Part shown: piece by piece, positions 47,721-59,460 of the stretch
How the letters are laid out: the number at the start of each line of letters is the position of its first letter
How positions within the stretch are numbered: position 1 is the stretch's first letter
Assembly (NCBI RefSeq): GCF_022581195.2
Contig: NC_061463.1
Location: 5,518,001 to 5,582,000, forward strand
Reading direction: 5' to 3'
From: Helicoverpa zea
Lineage: Eukaryota; Arthropoda; Insecta; Lepidoptera; Noctuidae
Length of the DNA: 64,000 bases
Program-made: the position numbers and the translations under genes
Notes under the pieces: model-generated
What the model was told of the DNA's origin: nothing
The model's database searches: none
The model's input: only the letters and a program-made list of their open reading frames with translations

Positions 47721-49777
47721 AAACAATTACGGTAACATTTGCTGTAGTAGTCAAACACTACAAAAAATTCTTCTATCATCTGGAAAGTTTCCATTTATGC
47801 TTGACAAAAAAATACTATCCAACGTCATTTTCGTCTAACCAAGTTTACTTCGCTGTAAGTCCATAACTTGGGCCTTTAACCTCAAGGAAGGAAGGCCTCG
47901 TCAGTCCAGGAGGCACAATTGAGAAGGGCCGCGCGTCACGGGACGGTGGCCGACGCAATTATAATTACTGCTTCCTTCTCAACTTGATACGCCGATTTGA
48001 TGAACACGAGTGCTGTTTTGACTTATTCATTTTGTGTGTTCGTAGATGCAGTGGAAGATGGTTGTTGAATTAAATAAGTATGTACAAGGAAGTGTTGATG
48101 ATTTATATTGTGTGAATAAAATTATCACGTTATATCACGGAGTACACTTCAAAATTAAAATTTGATTGTTAATATTAGAAAAAAAGGTGTATCCATATCA
48201 CAGTAGGATCAGGCTTGTTTGATCTCTTTATGCATATTAAAAAACTGTGTGTTGAATTAATATTGCCTTATATGTAGTTACATTTATTAACTTAAACCAC
48301 AACAAATAGATATGTTGTGAAACTGCAGCGAAAATATATTAGTTGCTAATTTTCAAGCGTTAATTCTAAGAGGCCTATATTTAACAGACACAGCTAAGTA
48401 ATTAGCAGTACGTTTAAGTGACTGCTAATCAGTAGAAATCTTTACTGGTAAGTTAAGGTGTAGCGGTTCTTTGCAATAACCGTGTTCATTACTGTAAGGC
48501 TTGCTTTATTGGTAAAGTTATTATTCATTTGATGGCAGTATAATGTTTTGTAAATCAAATTAAGATTGTAATGTTTCTGTAGGTAACCAATGCTTACTAT
48601 ATGTATTATTCTGTGTGATTTCATATTTAGTGTCTTTAATTACTCGACTGGCCAGAAAGAGGGCTACGTTTTTACCTTGAAATTAAATTTCAAGAACTTA
48701 ATATATGAAGTTAAATATAGTCTAAATAGGTACAGACTTGGAAACCATGTTATATTCAAAAGACATAGACTGGGCACTGTGCAAAATAAGTATTAGATGA
48801 AATTCATAAAGTGCGCAGTTATTAAATCTTTGCCTACATTGACCTTCACAATTCTATAGTGAACACTATACATAGCTATCTATTAATTGTATAGTCTGAA
48901 TAATTATAGTAGCACTGCCATATCCCTTTTAATCTCGTACCTGTATTAGTGTCACAAAATAAACATATTTCAGAAGGTACAATTCTTACAGTGAATGGAA
49001 ATGCTGTCTTAGAATAGTGTAAAATGGCACAGTATCCGCGATTAAGATAGACTTTGTTATAGACACAAATAAGGCCCAACGATGTAATATTTACGTACCT
49101 ATACTTATTATTACAGGATTTTTTGTTGCATTTCGTGTAAAGCAGGAAAGCATCTTTTGAATATGCCCTTTAATATAAATCTGGATGAGATTTCTAGGAA
49201 AATTGTGTTTATTTCGATGTTGATCAGTTTAGGTAAGTAATTTTAAAAACAACCAGATCGAGAAAGTGAATCAGATGCATACAATTTTGTGGAATATACA
49301 AATAGTACAGCTGTCACAAAACATTGTTTATTTTCAATATTGTTGGTAGTGGAACTTCTGCCCATTCTCTGTCTTTTACATTACATATGTTGTACAATGT
49401 CTATAACCCCTCAATGCACGTGCGGTGACCTCGATCCGTTCAGATGAAAGCCTTTAATTACCTTTGTCTAAACACGTGTTTAGCAAAGAAACAAGAATCA
49501 AGATGGCTGCCGTGCAATTGTTACGACGTTTTTAAAGATCTATTTAAATATTGCGTAATGATTTGTTTTGTGTTTGTTTTTTCTAAATATTTTTGTTAAG
49601 TTGAATATGAATTGTGTTAGTTTAATAGTGTTTCTATATCTTTTTTTTTCAGAATAATTACTACGCAATAATTAATGTTCCTTGGTACTGTTCATAAGCT
49701 ATACTGGTGCCTTTTCATCAATATAACAATCTTCTTATTTAGGACTTTTAAATAAGACGAAAGTGTCCGCCCTTTAC
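47721..49777. other. Non-coding stretch, no gene recognised
   Basis: AT-rich DNA. One GC-richer spot occurs near 47.88-47.99 kb. A strong acceptor-like run of T followed by CAG ends at 49652 on the + strand, but no open exon follows. Nothing else is recognised. Confidence 0.45.
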
Positions 49778-49821
49778 CTCAAGTCTTACTATTTCTGGAA
49801 TCATCATACAACGGGGAATAC
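49778..49821 (-). CDS. Candidate 44-nt internal exon (minus strand), gene unknown
   Basis: On the minus strand a pyrimidine-rich acceptor TTCTCTTTTTGCAG ends at 49822, followed by 44 nt and the donor CTTGAG|GTAAAG at 49777. In one phase (two leading bases, then full codons) the piece is open and reads IPRCMMIPEIVRLE. Its base composition is richer than its flanks. Acceptor, donor, short open piece and composition together look like a real internal exon of a large-intron gene. I do not recognise the peptide, and neither neighbouring exon was found, so this remains a candidate. Confidence 0.3.
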
Positions 49822-51214
49822 CTGCAAAAAGAGAACACAAATTAATCCACTTCTATAGACTCATCAAGTAGAAATCAAGAAATTACACACTGCAAATGAA
49901 AACATTAAATTATCGTAAGTACAATAAAGTGTACTAAACACACAATTAATGTCTATACACATTTGTATTTACATCATCGTTGGAAAGTAACAATTAACTT
50001 AAAACCGGCAATCGTAAGGGACTCTCGATTAGGGTGACCAGATGAAAAAATAATCCAGAGAAAAGGCCTGTTTTCCAAATAGATAAAAAAAAATCGCATG
50101 CATTGATCGTTACGCTTGCTTAATCAGTAGTCTTCTCAAAATAAGTAGGTATGACAAAACTGACTAACCTTTAAAGATTTATTTATTTAACCATTTATAT
50201 ACACAGTAAACACATGTCAATGTGAAGAAGAAGATTTTTGAAAAATGTATGACTTGTTTGGACGATTCAAAAAATTTTGAGATCTCAGTACAAATCCTGA
50301 GATATGGTAAACCTACTCTCTCAGTAATTGTAGATTCTCCAAGCGATGACATACGTAGTATTGTAGTACAATATGTGCTAATTGCATACTACAAGAAAAA
50401 CATTGTATGGACGCTATCTACTTATGTTTCATTATAATTTACCGCACACTTAACACCAATTACATCTGACACCTTACTTGTACCATCTGTGAAACAAGAG
50501 TTATTCGATTTTGGCCCTTATGACTTTGTTTTAAGGTCGATGAATTGAGTAGAGGTAAGTTTTATATACATGTGTAAGTTTTTAAGATAGCAAAGAAAGG
50601 GGAAGGTGTGTTTCTTGATGAATTACAATAGAATTTTAATGTATCCTACTATGAGTGGGTAATGCATTTATAATTTGTTTGTTTTATTGTCTACTTTGCA
50701 TTTTATTGTATTTAATTGGAGCCATTTGTATTCTTAAATTGTTTTAGGGTTCTGTGTGAATCAATGTAAAGTGGATAGTTTACTTGAAATGTTTATTTTA
50801 TTTTTCTTAGATCATAGTATATATTTTTAAGAAATTAAACACATCAACACGCTTTATGTGAAACAGTAAACGCATATAACCAGAGCTGTTATATTTTTAT
50901 CAATGTGAAAAATGTGCACGGAACCGCATTATAAAGTATTCACTTAATATTCTGTGTCAAAAGCTGTATTCATGCAGGTATTCATACCATATTGAATTAA
51001 ATGGATACTATTGTTCTTTGTGATGATTATTCGTAATAAACTAAATGGTCCTCTTATAGATTAAACATCCAAACTATTATAATTAGATTAACGTTTTCAT
51101 CATTTTATCAAATTATCATTATTTATTTATAGTTTTCGAAGTTTTGTGTTCTGGTAGCATTGCATGTACAATAATCACCAAGTAAAAAATAACACACATT
51201 TGTAAAAAAACAAT
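49822..51214. other. Non-coding stretch, no gene recognised
   Basis: AT-rich DNA. A good donor-like GTAGAG|GTAAGT is present at about 50549-50560 (+ strand) without a matching open exon. A chance ORF lies at 50222-50437. Confidence 0.45.
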
Positions 51215-51334
51215 AACCGACTTATATTCTTTGCTGAAAAATTCATCAAAAAGGTTTAGGCAAACGTGAGATAGCACACGGCACACAATCATACATACAG
51301 GTCAAAATGAGAACCTCCTATTTTTGAAGTCGGT
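51215..51334 (-). repeat. Dispersed repeat fragment with ACCGACTT / AAGTCGGT ends
   Basis: The segment starts with AACCGACTT (51215-51223) and ends with AAGTCGGT (51327-51334), an 8-bp inverted repeat. Read on the minus strand it begins ACCGACTTCAAAAATAGGAG and runs through GACCTGTATGTATG; I recall this motif from a very common moth repeat, though I cannot name the family with certainty. Non-coding. Confidence 0.4.
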
Positions 51335-51851
51335 GAAAAGTTCGCTTCACCACAGATATATAATATAAACATTGTATCTAAAAGGGACACTGAATATTAC
51401 ATAACGTGATCCTCCAATGAATCACAGACCGCACTATAAATTAACGACATTACCTGACAAAGAGCAGGGAAATGAACAGTTTATTAAAACTCGCAGTTGA
51501 AGGCTTGTCCGATCTCTCAGAAGGCTTAATTGATCCTTTACATCGACTACAAAACGGCTAATTGTAGCTTCAAGTGCTTATTGTGAGAGTTTGTTGCGGC
51601 TCAGATACAGAGTGTATGGAAGTGCCATGCGGCTGAATTTTCTATTAATTTTATGGAGATGTTTATGTTTAATGCGTCTTCTTATCAACATACATTAAAG
51701 TTTTGATCGATTAATAAGCTAGTTCATATGCTATTTGGTATCGTAAGGAATAAAAGCATTAAAACTGTATACAAATAATTGTAGCTTTATATGGTACAAA
51801 TGGTTGCTTAGATTTTGTTTTTCTATTTACTTAAACAATGTTTTAGATATT
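51335..51851. other. Non-coding stretch, no gene recognised
   Basis: AT-rich DNA between two repeat fragments; I see nothing in it. Confidence 0.5.
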
Positions 51852-51975
51852 CCGCGGCCCTGGTACATAACAGGCCTACGACGGATTTTAGTCAGTAAGA
51901 GTCTGACACTCCCTCACCACTGCTAACCCACAGCGGGAGGGGTCATTTGATGATTTTTGACGTCGTTAAAAAAAA
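51852..51975 (+). mobile_element. Strongly 5'-truncated LINE 3' end, second copy
   Basis: Begins CCGCGGCCCTGGTACATAA and matches the end of the LINE at 35499-36080 through the CTCCCTCACC and CCCACAGCGGGAGG segments to a short poly(A) (51968-51975). About 15 bp present in the first copy (after the CTAC/TGACGGA segment) are missing here, and several single bases differ. It contains 3' UTR only. I could not see a clear target duplication. Confidence 0.75.
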
Positions 51976-53391
51976 GCTACTGTATGGTTATGTTCTTAAA
52001 AAAATCGTTATAAAATTGAGTTAATTCACACACTATTTACTATTAAACACATTATTTACTATATCTACAATTTTAAGTGAGCATATTTCAGGGATATTGT
52101 CACTAAAATTACTGCGCCGTCTGTCACTTCTAGCTCTCCGTATCCGTGTAGCCCGTTGTACTGGGTACCTGTGAATTTGTACCTTCCGGCGAAATGTGTG
52201 TGAGACCGCAACTCGTATGATTGCAGTGAAAATTAACAATTTGCATTGACTCTAGTAATTAAATGAGTTTATTTCGAGCCCCAGGCATGATTCTGTACTG
52301 GTAAAAAGAGAATTAATGTTCTGCGAACGAATGTTATGTTCGTGAATTAAGTACCTTCATTATTCTTGCTAATTCGTGTATTATTAAATGTTTAAATTGA
52401 TATTACTTTTTGTAGTGTAGCCTGTAACCCACCCACGTATTATTCTGGCAAAGAGTTTTGGCTATTGTATGCGTCGAAATTTTAGCAAAGTGAATACCTA
52501 TATTGAAAATATTCCTGAAGTATGAAAACATACCTTTTGTTTATACGAAATTGAAAATAAATAAGCAAACGAACTGATTTTAAAACAATACCTAGGTTAT
52601 AGTAAAATCTAAACTTTCCACCATGACTTCATATCTAGGATTTAGATACAGAATAAATAAACATACAAGCAAAATATTATTTCATTAGAACATTTTATTA
52701 TTCTATCTTGTCGAAACGCTAAATATTTTTACTAGAATGCATTAAACAACGATGTTAATAATGTACTAAGCTTAATGTCAGAACCACCATAATTTACTTC
52801 TCTATGAATAAAATTAAATGGTATTTCGTAAACAAAAGAGATACATACGTCAGACTGATGACTCCTTTAGTCAGACGCCGACGTTTCTCAGAACTGATGA
52901 GAAATCTCTAATAAATTTTGATTTGATTTACGTACCTATTCTATTTAGTGTTTTGGTGTGACGTCACTGTTGTCTAATGATTCTCTTGGCTGGAAGCATT
53001 GGTTTTTGGAGTTGACGTGGGTAATTACGAATGTACTCTTAAATAGAGTTTCGTCAATAAGAAGTGAAGTTTTTTAATACACGTAACATACGTTAGAACT
53101 AAGCGAGGAAGAGTTTACGTATGCAACTTGCATGATGTACGTACGCAATAGGTCTGATTTTGGTAGTTTTATCTTTTCATACTCAGACTAAGCAATTAGG
53201 GAAAGAGTACATTATGATTGTCAGTACCTACTTTATATTACAAGATGAATTGAGATTATCAAGTAAAAATATATTTATTCTTTTGTACAAATGTATCAAG
53301 TTCCAATATCTACGTGACAAGATCTTGTCTATTCGCTCTACAGCTATCCCCAGAATAAGTTAAGTTCAGTATCTATCTAAGACTAATAAAA
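51976..53391. other. Non-coding stretch, no gene recognised
   Basis: AT-rich DNA with chance ORFs; no repeat or RNA gene was recognised. Confidence 0.5.
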
Positions 53392-53634
53392 TTATCTAAT
53401 TATAAACTTTCCTACATTTTCACCAAAACTTTTCCTACGATAACCCATAGCATATTCTTCATCTACGAATGTACCCATACGGGATATATCTAAGTTTTCT
53501 ATCCAGATATGTATTTCATCGCCTACTTGATAGACTGAGTAGGCGTCAGCCAGCAGGCTTGTTAGTGTCACAATTAAATTAAATGGTAACATTAACACAA
53601 TTCCCATTACTAGGCGAGATGCTGATTGAATCAT
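53392..53634 (-). CDS. Unrecognised 80-codon ORF with signal-peptide-like start
   Basis: The ORF starts at ATG (53634-53632) and ends at TAG/TAA by 53392. Residues 1 to about 31 look like a secretory signal: a short Ser/Arg N-terminus, a long hydrophobic stretch (GIVLMLPFNLIVTLTSLLA), then a plausible cleavage after ADA. The rest is a balanced, soluble-looking segment (YQVGDEIHIWIENL...). It could be a small secreted protein, the first exon of a larger gene (donor-like G|GTGAAA in phase 1 near its end), or a chance ORF: ORFs of this length are common here by chance. I do not recognise the family. Confidence 0.2.
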   Translation of the reverse strand: MIQSASRLVMGIVLMLPFNLIVTLTSLLADAYSVYQVGDEIHIWIENLDISRMGTFVDEEYAMGYRRKSFGENVGKFIIR

Positions 53635-56580
53635 TAAAACTTAATGTTTAGCTTTATTACTTAAAATTAAAGTCATATATATGTGGAGACACAGAGGAAA
53701 TTATTGTAGAAGTAGTTAGAATAAGTCCGGTTTTTTAAAAGCTCTGAAATTCATGTGATTTTATTTCAAGTAGGCTTTTGAAGGCTCTTATGAGATGTCA
53801 CTCTATGTAGTTGTACGGTTCCAAAAAGTTGGTCTCATGAAGAAGAGCCTACAAGAAACTCCACGGACACGAGCAATTACTTAATATGTTCACAGGTAAG
53901 GACATAATAGACTTTATAAAGAGCAATTATCCAGGGCGAAGTTTTCAATCAGTAGGTATTTGTGGGTTATTAGATGTATGCAGTTTAAAAAAATTCGCTT
54001 TAGTGTTGGCGAGGGTACGTCCAGCATAGCAGTTTTACAGAAAGTCTGTAGTAATAATTAGACAAGAACAACCATACTTTCCTGATTTAATGAGCCAATT
54101 GGGATACAGTCGACCGCAAAAAGATGAGGTTCGTTTTTTACGCATTTCTTAATGTTAGTCTACCCCAGAATAACAATGGGATTATTTCATCTGTTCCGAC
54201 ACAAAACCGAAATAAACGTAATTAACAAGGAAGATATTATTTGAGTTTCTATAATAAGTGTCAATTAACCCTTACAATGCGGCGTTGGGAGAAAATGAGT
54301 CCTTTTTGTTGTGGTTTTAATTGTATTCTCATTTTTTTAATAATTAGGACTTGTGGTTTCAGACCGACGCGACTAGAAGTCTGGTTAATGATATTATGAG
54401 TTTTCTTACAAAGCAACATTTGGCAAGTATAATGTAAATTGTATAATGATAACTACGTGTACATTTTGCTCCGGGTTAAAAAATTATAGCCAAGTGATTG
54501 ACATTGACAGGTGGTTAATTATGTAGCACAATGGAAAGTGGAAATGAAATAATTTATTGGCTCTATAATTTGCAAATCCAACACTGAATATTTTTCAATT
54601 ACTGTTGCCCTAGCATAGGCATACTCTGTAAAATGGAGCTCAAATGTTACTAGCAAAACTTGGTGCACTATAACACATAAGATTGCATCCTTCTGTAATT
54701 CTGTCTGAATTCTCTTGTGATTGATTTATAAATCAGAAGGGTTCCAAGCGCATTGAAAATATCAGTTAACCAAAAAAATACAAAAACAAAACAAACATCA
54801 TTATTTCCCAAAAACAAAGTGTTAATTCGGAACGCCTTACTACACTTATCGAAAACTTTATCTTCTATCTATTACGCTCGTAATTCTACAGCTACATTAG
54901 AGACATAGAAACCCACCTTGGTCTGTTATTATACAAAATAAACTTCGCACCTTTGTATCTAACCCTAAATCGCGGGGGCGTTACTTAATGACTGCTAATG
55001 AGTGTTTTTATTATTTCACTGTTGTAAAATAATTTCTACGGCGCCTCTTTATACCTAGATAAACATCGAAACTCGCTTTGCACCTCAATCTGATAATCGA
55101 ATTAATGCTCTCATACCATTTCATGCTGTTTTATTGCTTTCTGTGTTGTTAATACCGACGCTTTTGACTCGTAATTTCGGGTTATCAGTGCATTCGATTG
55201 AATTGATTTCGATTTTTTTTGGGTATTTTGTTTTGAGTGATACGAAAGTTTTGCTGTTTTTTGAGGCTGTGTTTAGGAGTTGATGGGGCGTGGAGATGCT
55301 CGCTGTTAATAGAATAGATGGTGATTTGTATATATACCCACCTGATTGACCTGCATTTTCTTGTCACCTAACTATAGGTAGGCTACATTATTCAATAGCA
55401 AGTAGTTATTTATATATTTTGAGGAATATTTGAATAGGTACCTTTAAGGTAAGTAAATAGGTATCTCAAAACCATAAATAAAATTAGCGCAATGAATGGG
55501 ACATTCCAAATTTAAAGAAACACCCGATAAAAAAAAAAACAAAAGAATAAATCAGTATTTATAAAATGTCCGCCACCAAACACCTTGCAATGCTTATTAA
55601 ACATCATCAATAACGTACTATACTTAAGAATTCTTACGCACCAGAACAAAATAATCTCCAGTGGCGATCGTCAGATCCCAAAACCAGATAACCCGGCCGG
55701 GCCCAAATAACCTAACTTTTAACCAAAATGTGCGTATAATGAGGGACTATTTAATTCGGTCTGTTTATCTTTTGTGTTATAACAACCGAACAGTGTTGAT
55801 GTTCTTTAATAACATGTAATTTTCATTTCTCGATTTCCGAAACGTGTTTAACATCGTCTAATAATTCAGAAAATTTTCTGCTTCCCTGAATTTTTATGTG
55901 TATATTATGTACGATAATAAATGCTTACGGTTCCTTTGTTTTTGGAGCTTTCAAATTATTTTGGCACTCGCACATACATTAAAGAAGAGCTGAATTGCAT
56001 TTACGACTGCAGACAATGTATTATAATGTTAAATCTTCGAACTAGAAGTTGTAGCTAGGTAGTAATCCTTTACAAAAAGTTTCTAGGAATTTAACAAAAA
56101 TTTACCTAAAGAAATAATAAATGACATTATATACACCTGATAACATAAACTCGAACACTAAACACCTATCCACTACGCAGAATATTTCCCCTAAAAACAC
56201 CCACTTATAGATATTGCGTAAACATAATTAAACAGCCGAATTTCCATTTCCCGCTTCAAATGGCATAAAAAATGGCTATCGATTAAGAGTACGTCTGAAA
56301 CTGGACCAACATTACATAATTAGCCCTCGATCCCATTTGTATCTGCTACACGAGAAAACATTCGCCCGGTGTCTGTATCGATTAATAAAACAAATAACAG
56401 ACAAAACTACACTTACGCATTAAGAGATCTCTAAATAGACATCGATTCCAGAAAACTTCTACATGAAATTAGTAATACAGTTTTCGAAATTAATCGAAGC
56501 TCGTCACATAAACAATAAGTCAAGTCAGTTTAGAATAAAAATCTAATTTCTAGACTGGACTGAAAAAAGTACATGTTATT
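53635..56580. other. Non-coding stretch, no gene recognised
   Basis: AT-rich DNA with chance ORFs; no repeat or RNA gene was recognised. Confidence 0.5.
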
Positions 56581-56682
56581 TTACTTGGCAATGGTAACTG
56601 CAAAATTAATAACGCAAGAGCACGAATTAATTACTGTGTTCCACCGAACCCAACTAGTACAAAGTATCAGAAGAAAATGACA

Positions 56683-56766
56683 GATATATAAGGCGTCGAA
56701 AAGCCGCGCGCACGCAACTCGCCGATCTAATTTTAAATAGTATTTACATCGAACTATCGGGAGCAG
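56683..56766 (+). promoter_or_regulatory. TATA box followed by GC-rich start region and donor
   Basis: TATATAAGG at about 56684 runs directly into a CpG-rich segment (about 56695-56725), where transcription would begin about 30 bp downstream. A donor-like GAGCAG|GTAATT follows near 56766. There is no clean TCAGT initiator. A weak candidate for a promoter with a short non-coding first exon. Confidence 0.2.
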
Positions 56767-56782
56767 GTAATTAATACAATCT

Positions 56783-57310
56783 TTGTTAGAGGGTAATTTG
56801 CCAGATCTAATGCCGGCGTGTGTAATCTTCAAAGGGGATTTAGAAACACGCGTTCTAATCTATTTTAGTCGTGTTCTGAAACAGAGAAATATTTACAATC
56901 TCTCTGGAACACTTCGGAGCATCCGACGCTCGTTATGCGCGAACGCATCGATACTGAGTCAGTCGCGGGATTTGATTGAGATGAGTCGTGATGGAGTTGC
57001 CTCATTAATGTCCGATGGTACATTCCTAACATAACAATATTTTGTATAACCGACCATACTTTTCTTGTACCACTACAGAAGTCATCAAATTCCAACGCGA
57101 TATTGTTCACATCAACATTCTCATCTCGCGTTCTGATTGACAGAATTACAGTCCTGACACCCATTACTATTGTTATCAAAAATTTCAAATTAGTGAATGT
57201 TATTAATTCTGTTCGCATTTTATTAGCAACATCAAAATTACGACCACTTCTTACGCCTCTTGCAAAATGTGTATTTTTATTGTGTCTAGAATTCCGCTTG
57301 CAGTGTTAGA
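56783..57310. other. GC-moderate segment with ORFs on both strands, unassigned
   Basis: Less AT-rich than most of the window. Open frames of 83 and 68 codons (+) and 117 codons (-, 56865-57218) overlap. None has a recognisable domain. The + frame at 56783 has no ATG start at its reported beginning. It may be transcribed non-coding sequence or simply a composition effect. Confidence 0.25.
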
Positions 57311-57536
57311 CTGTTGGAATTATTTCATTAATCTCGCTGGCGGTTGAACATATTTTTAAATCTACTTCTGACACCTAATTTGTTATAGATTTACTACAGT
57401 TGCGTTTGATTATCTTACCTAATTATTCTCGAGCTTCTGTGTATTAATCGTTTCCGTCATATCTATTTATTTTATTTCGTGTATCGTTTTGAAGTTTAGT
57501 TACATGTAAATTAGCATGGAACCACGATAAATTTGG

Positions 57537-57796
57537 TATAAATACTGTATTACTCAGCCGGGACTGGTCCGACTCCACAATTTGTCAATTTTACTACCGT
57601 GCCGTGGGCAGACACAGACAGTTAATCATAATCACACAATCGCAGTCATTTCAGTATTAAGAATCCTCCTAACAATATTATGTTCCCGAATTTATTTTGT
57701 CACTTTGCTCCTCTGCCCACGTTAGAGGTAATTAAAAACGAAAATAAACAGAGCGCCTCGAATCGTAAAAAGAGTATCTATGTCGGTTATAAATGA
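57537..57796 (+). other. Candidate small transcription unit: TATA box, first ATG, donor
   Basis: TATAAATA lies at about 57537-57544. No ATG occurs between the expected start (about 57568) and the ATG at 57680, which opens 38 codons to TGA at 57794-57796. After 16 codons (MFPNLFCHFAPLPTLE) a phase-0 donor TTAGAG|GTAATT occurs at 57728. It could be a first coding exon or a chance arrangement. No TCAGT initiator is at the start position. Family unknown. Confidence 0.2.
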
Positions 57797-58561
57797 GTAC
57801 AGATGAACGTAGAAGCAATAAAACTGATTCAAGTCACAGAAATAAATCTTACGAGTGTTCGAAAGTATAGGTGAGAATATTCGGGCGTTTATTGTAATGT
57901 TCCCGTCGATATTCGTGCCAAAGTGAAACGTCCACCAGGAATGCCGTTAAAAAGATTTCGATCTAAACGCCACGTGCTATCGAATCTGGAACTACGGGTA
58001 GGCAAGTAAAACGTTCCGTTTATGATGGAACAATAAAATTTTTGGAATTTGCAATAAATAAGGCTGAGAATGATGAAGAAATAAACAACGTAGTCTGGTG
58101 CGTTAGTGCGCAGATTGGAGAGCATGATTTACTGGCGTATAATGCTTCGGCTCGCATTAAACCGTGCAATATCTAAATGGAAGTGTAACCGCTCTATTCA
58201 TTTGTTTGTATCACCGCCACCGCGCCACACTCATTATAATTGGTAAGTCATTGTGGGGGTCGTTTGTATCACTATTTCCAAAGAGTTGCAATAAAAATTG
58301 GTCCAGATTCCACATCGAAAATAAGACGTTTTTTGGTCGTCTGCCAAGTTCATTATGAGCGTTCATGAAATTTCACATTTGAATTATTTTACTGTCTGAC
58401 TTATGGCCGTTACTTAAATATTTGGTAAACAGTAAAAATATAGCTCTGATCGATCAAATTTAATGTAGTGAGCTAAAATAGCATGTTTAAGTGGATCACG
58501 GCATTATATCATGAGATCGGCGAACCAATTTAATACTTTAACACAATGTTTGACATTTGGC
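57797..58561. other. Non-coding or unassigned stretch
   Basis: Moderately AT-rich. A 44-codon open piece on the + strand (57875-58009) and an overlapping minus ORF have balanced residues but no start, no good acceptor and no recognised domain. Confidence 0.35.
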
Positions 58562-58699
58562 CTTACTACAAAAACTTTAAACCCTATTTTACACTTGTCT
58601 AATAAAATTTTGGCTGCAAAATGAACCATATGTCAACGTCATAATTTGACATTTTTTTAGACAAGGCATAAACTGACGTTTAAAAGTTTTTGTGGTAAG
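58562..58699. mobile_element. 138-bp foldback MITE-like element
   Basis: Terminal inverted repeats of about 21 bp, CTTAC(T/C)ACAAAAACTTT and following AAAC, begin at 58562 and, on the other strand, at 58699. Imperfect pairing continues inward (CTTGTCTAATAAAA at about 58594 against TTTTTTTAGACAAG at about 58652), so nearly the whole element can fold into one hairpin. It has no coding capacity. I recall similar foldback repeats from moths. The target duplication is not obvious from the flanks. Confidence 0.65.
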
Positions 58700-59209
58700 A
58701 CGGATTATTTCTAAAAAATAACAATTTAAACGAATGCGTTGTAGAATGAATCCCAAGAATCATCAACTTTAGAATATAACACAAATAAATAATTTGCTTA
58801 GTGGCGTCATAGGTTCAACGAAGAAGTGATTATTTAGCAGCAATAACATGGTGAACAATAACATTTAGTAAGGGAAGAGTTAATGTGGGTACCAAACGTT
58901 ATATAACAAAGCGATGGACATTGCATAATTCCAGTTTGCAATATGCAAGCCAACAATAGAACAGAACATTATGAATCATCTCCGCCTGATCCATTCGCCA
59001 GTCGAAGATTATCGAACTGGAACACTAACACTTGCGGGATGCATTAAAACGCACGTGAACCTAATTTACGCTTGCAAATAATCCCCTGGACGTAGCCAAC
59101 TTTAACAAAGTAGTAGTTGATGCATCAAACGATATGACATTTGTGGCTAATAAGTTGCAGACATTAAAATATCTGTTCTCGTATCCGCGTGAACAAAACG
59201 CAGCCAGAA
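58700..59209. other. Non-coding stretch, no gene recognised
   Basis: AT-rich at the left, less so towards 59.2 kb. No gene is recognised. Confidence 0.4.
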
Positions 59210-59244
59210 ACTGATGTGCGCTAACTACACCACCCTTATTTATA
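59210..59244 (-). promoter_or_regulatory. Core promoter candidate, TATA plus TCAGT at canonical spacing
   Basis: On the minus strand TATAAATA (complement of 59237-59244) is followed by TCAGT (complement of 59210-59214). The first T of the TATA box lies 32 bp before the initiator A (59212), exactly the spacing seen in insect TATA promoters. The sequence between is GC-richer. Transcription would run leftwards. No coding exon is identified downstream, and the 148-codon minus ORF that runs through it lacks any recognised domain. Confidence 0.35.
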
Positions 59245-59430
59245 GTGTGCCATCTGTCAGTTCGTAACCGTCCCAATTTCAAATTCAAACAGTGTTCTAA
59301 TTGGATTGTATTTTTGTTTAAAGTGCTTCTAATAAGGTGGCTGGAATCACGCACATTGTTACAACAATCACAAACACATGGGAGTGTGTTTACGCGTTCG
59401 CAATTAGATCGACCATTGATGTATAGGTGT

Positions 59431-59460
59431 TGCGCGCGAGTGTGCGCGAGTGTGCGCGCG
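59431..59460. repeat. GC/GT microsatellite
   Basis: Alternating GCGCGAGTGT units over 30 bp, a purine-pyrimidine alternating tract of the kind that favours Z-DNA. Confidence 0.7.

Noticed and set aside
47582..47794. 70-codon ORF over the SINE at 47.5 kb
   Set aside because: It is a read-through of the tRNA-like head and flanking DNA; SINEs do not code for protein.
56865..57218. 117-codon minus-strand ORF
   Set aside because: Overlaps open frames on the + strand with similar properties; nothing selects one of them as real.
57875..58009. 44-codon open piece with basic, proline-containing residues
   Set aside because: The possible acceptor just upstream is weak, and joining it to the 57728 donor puts the wrong frame in register with a stop.
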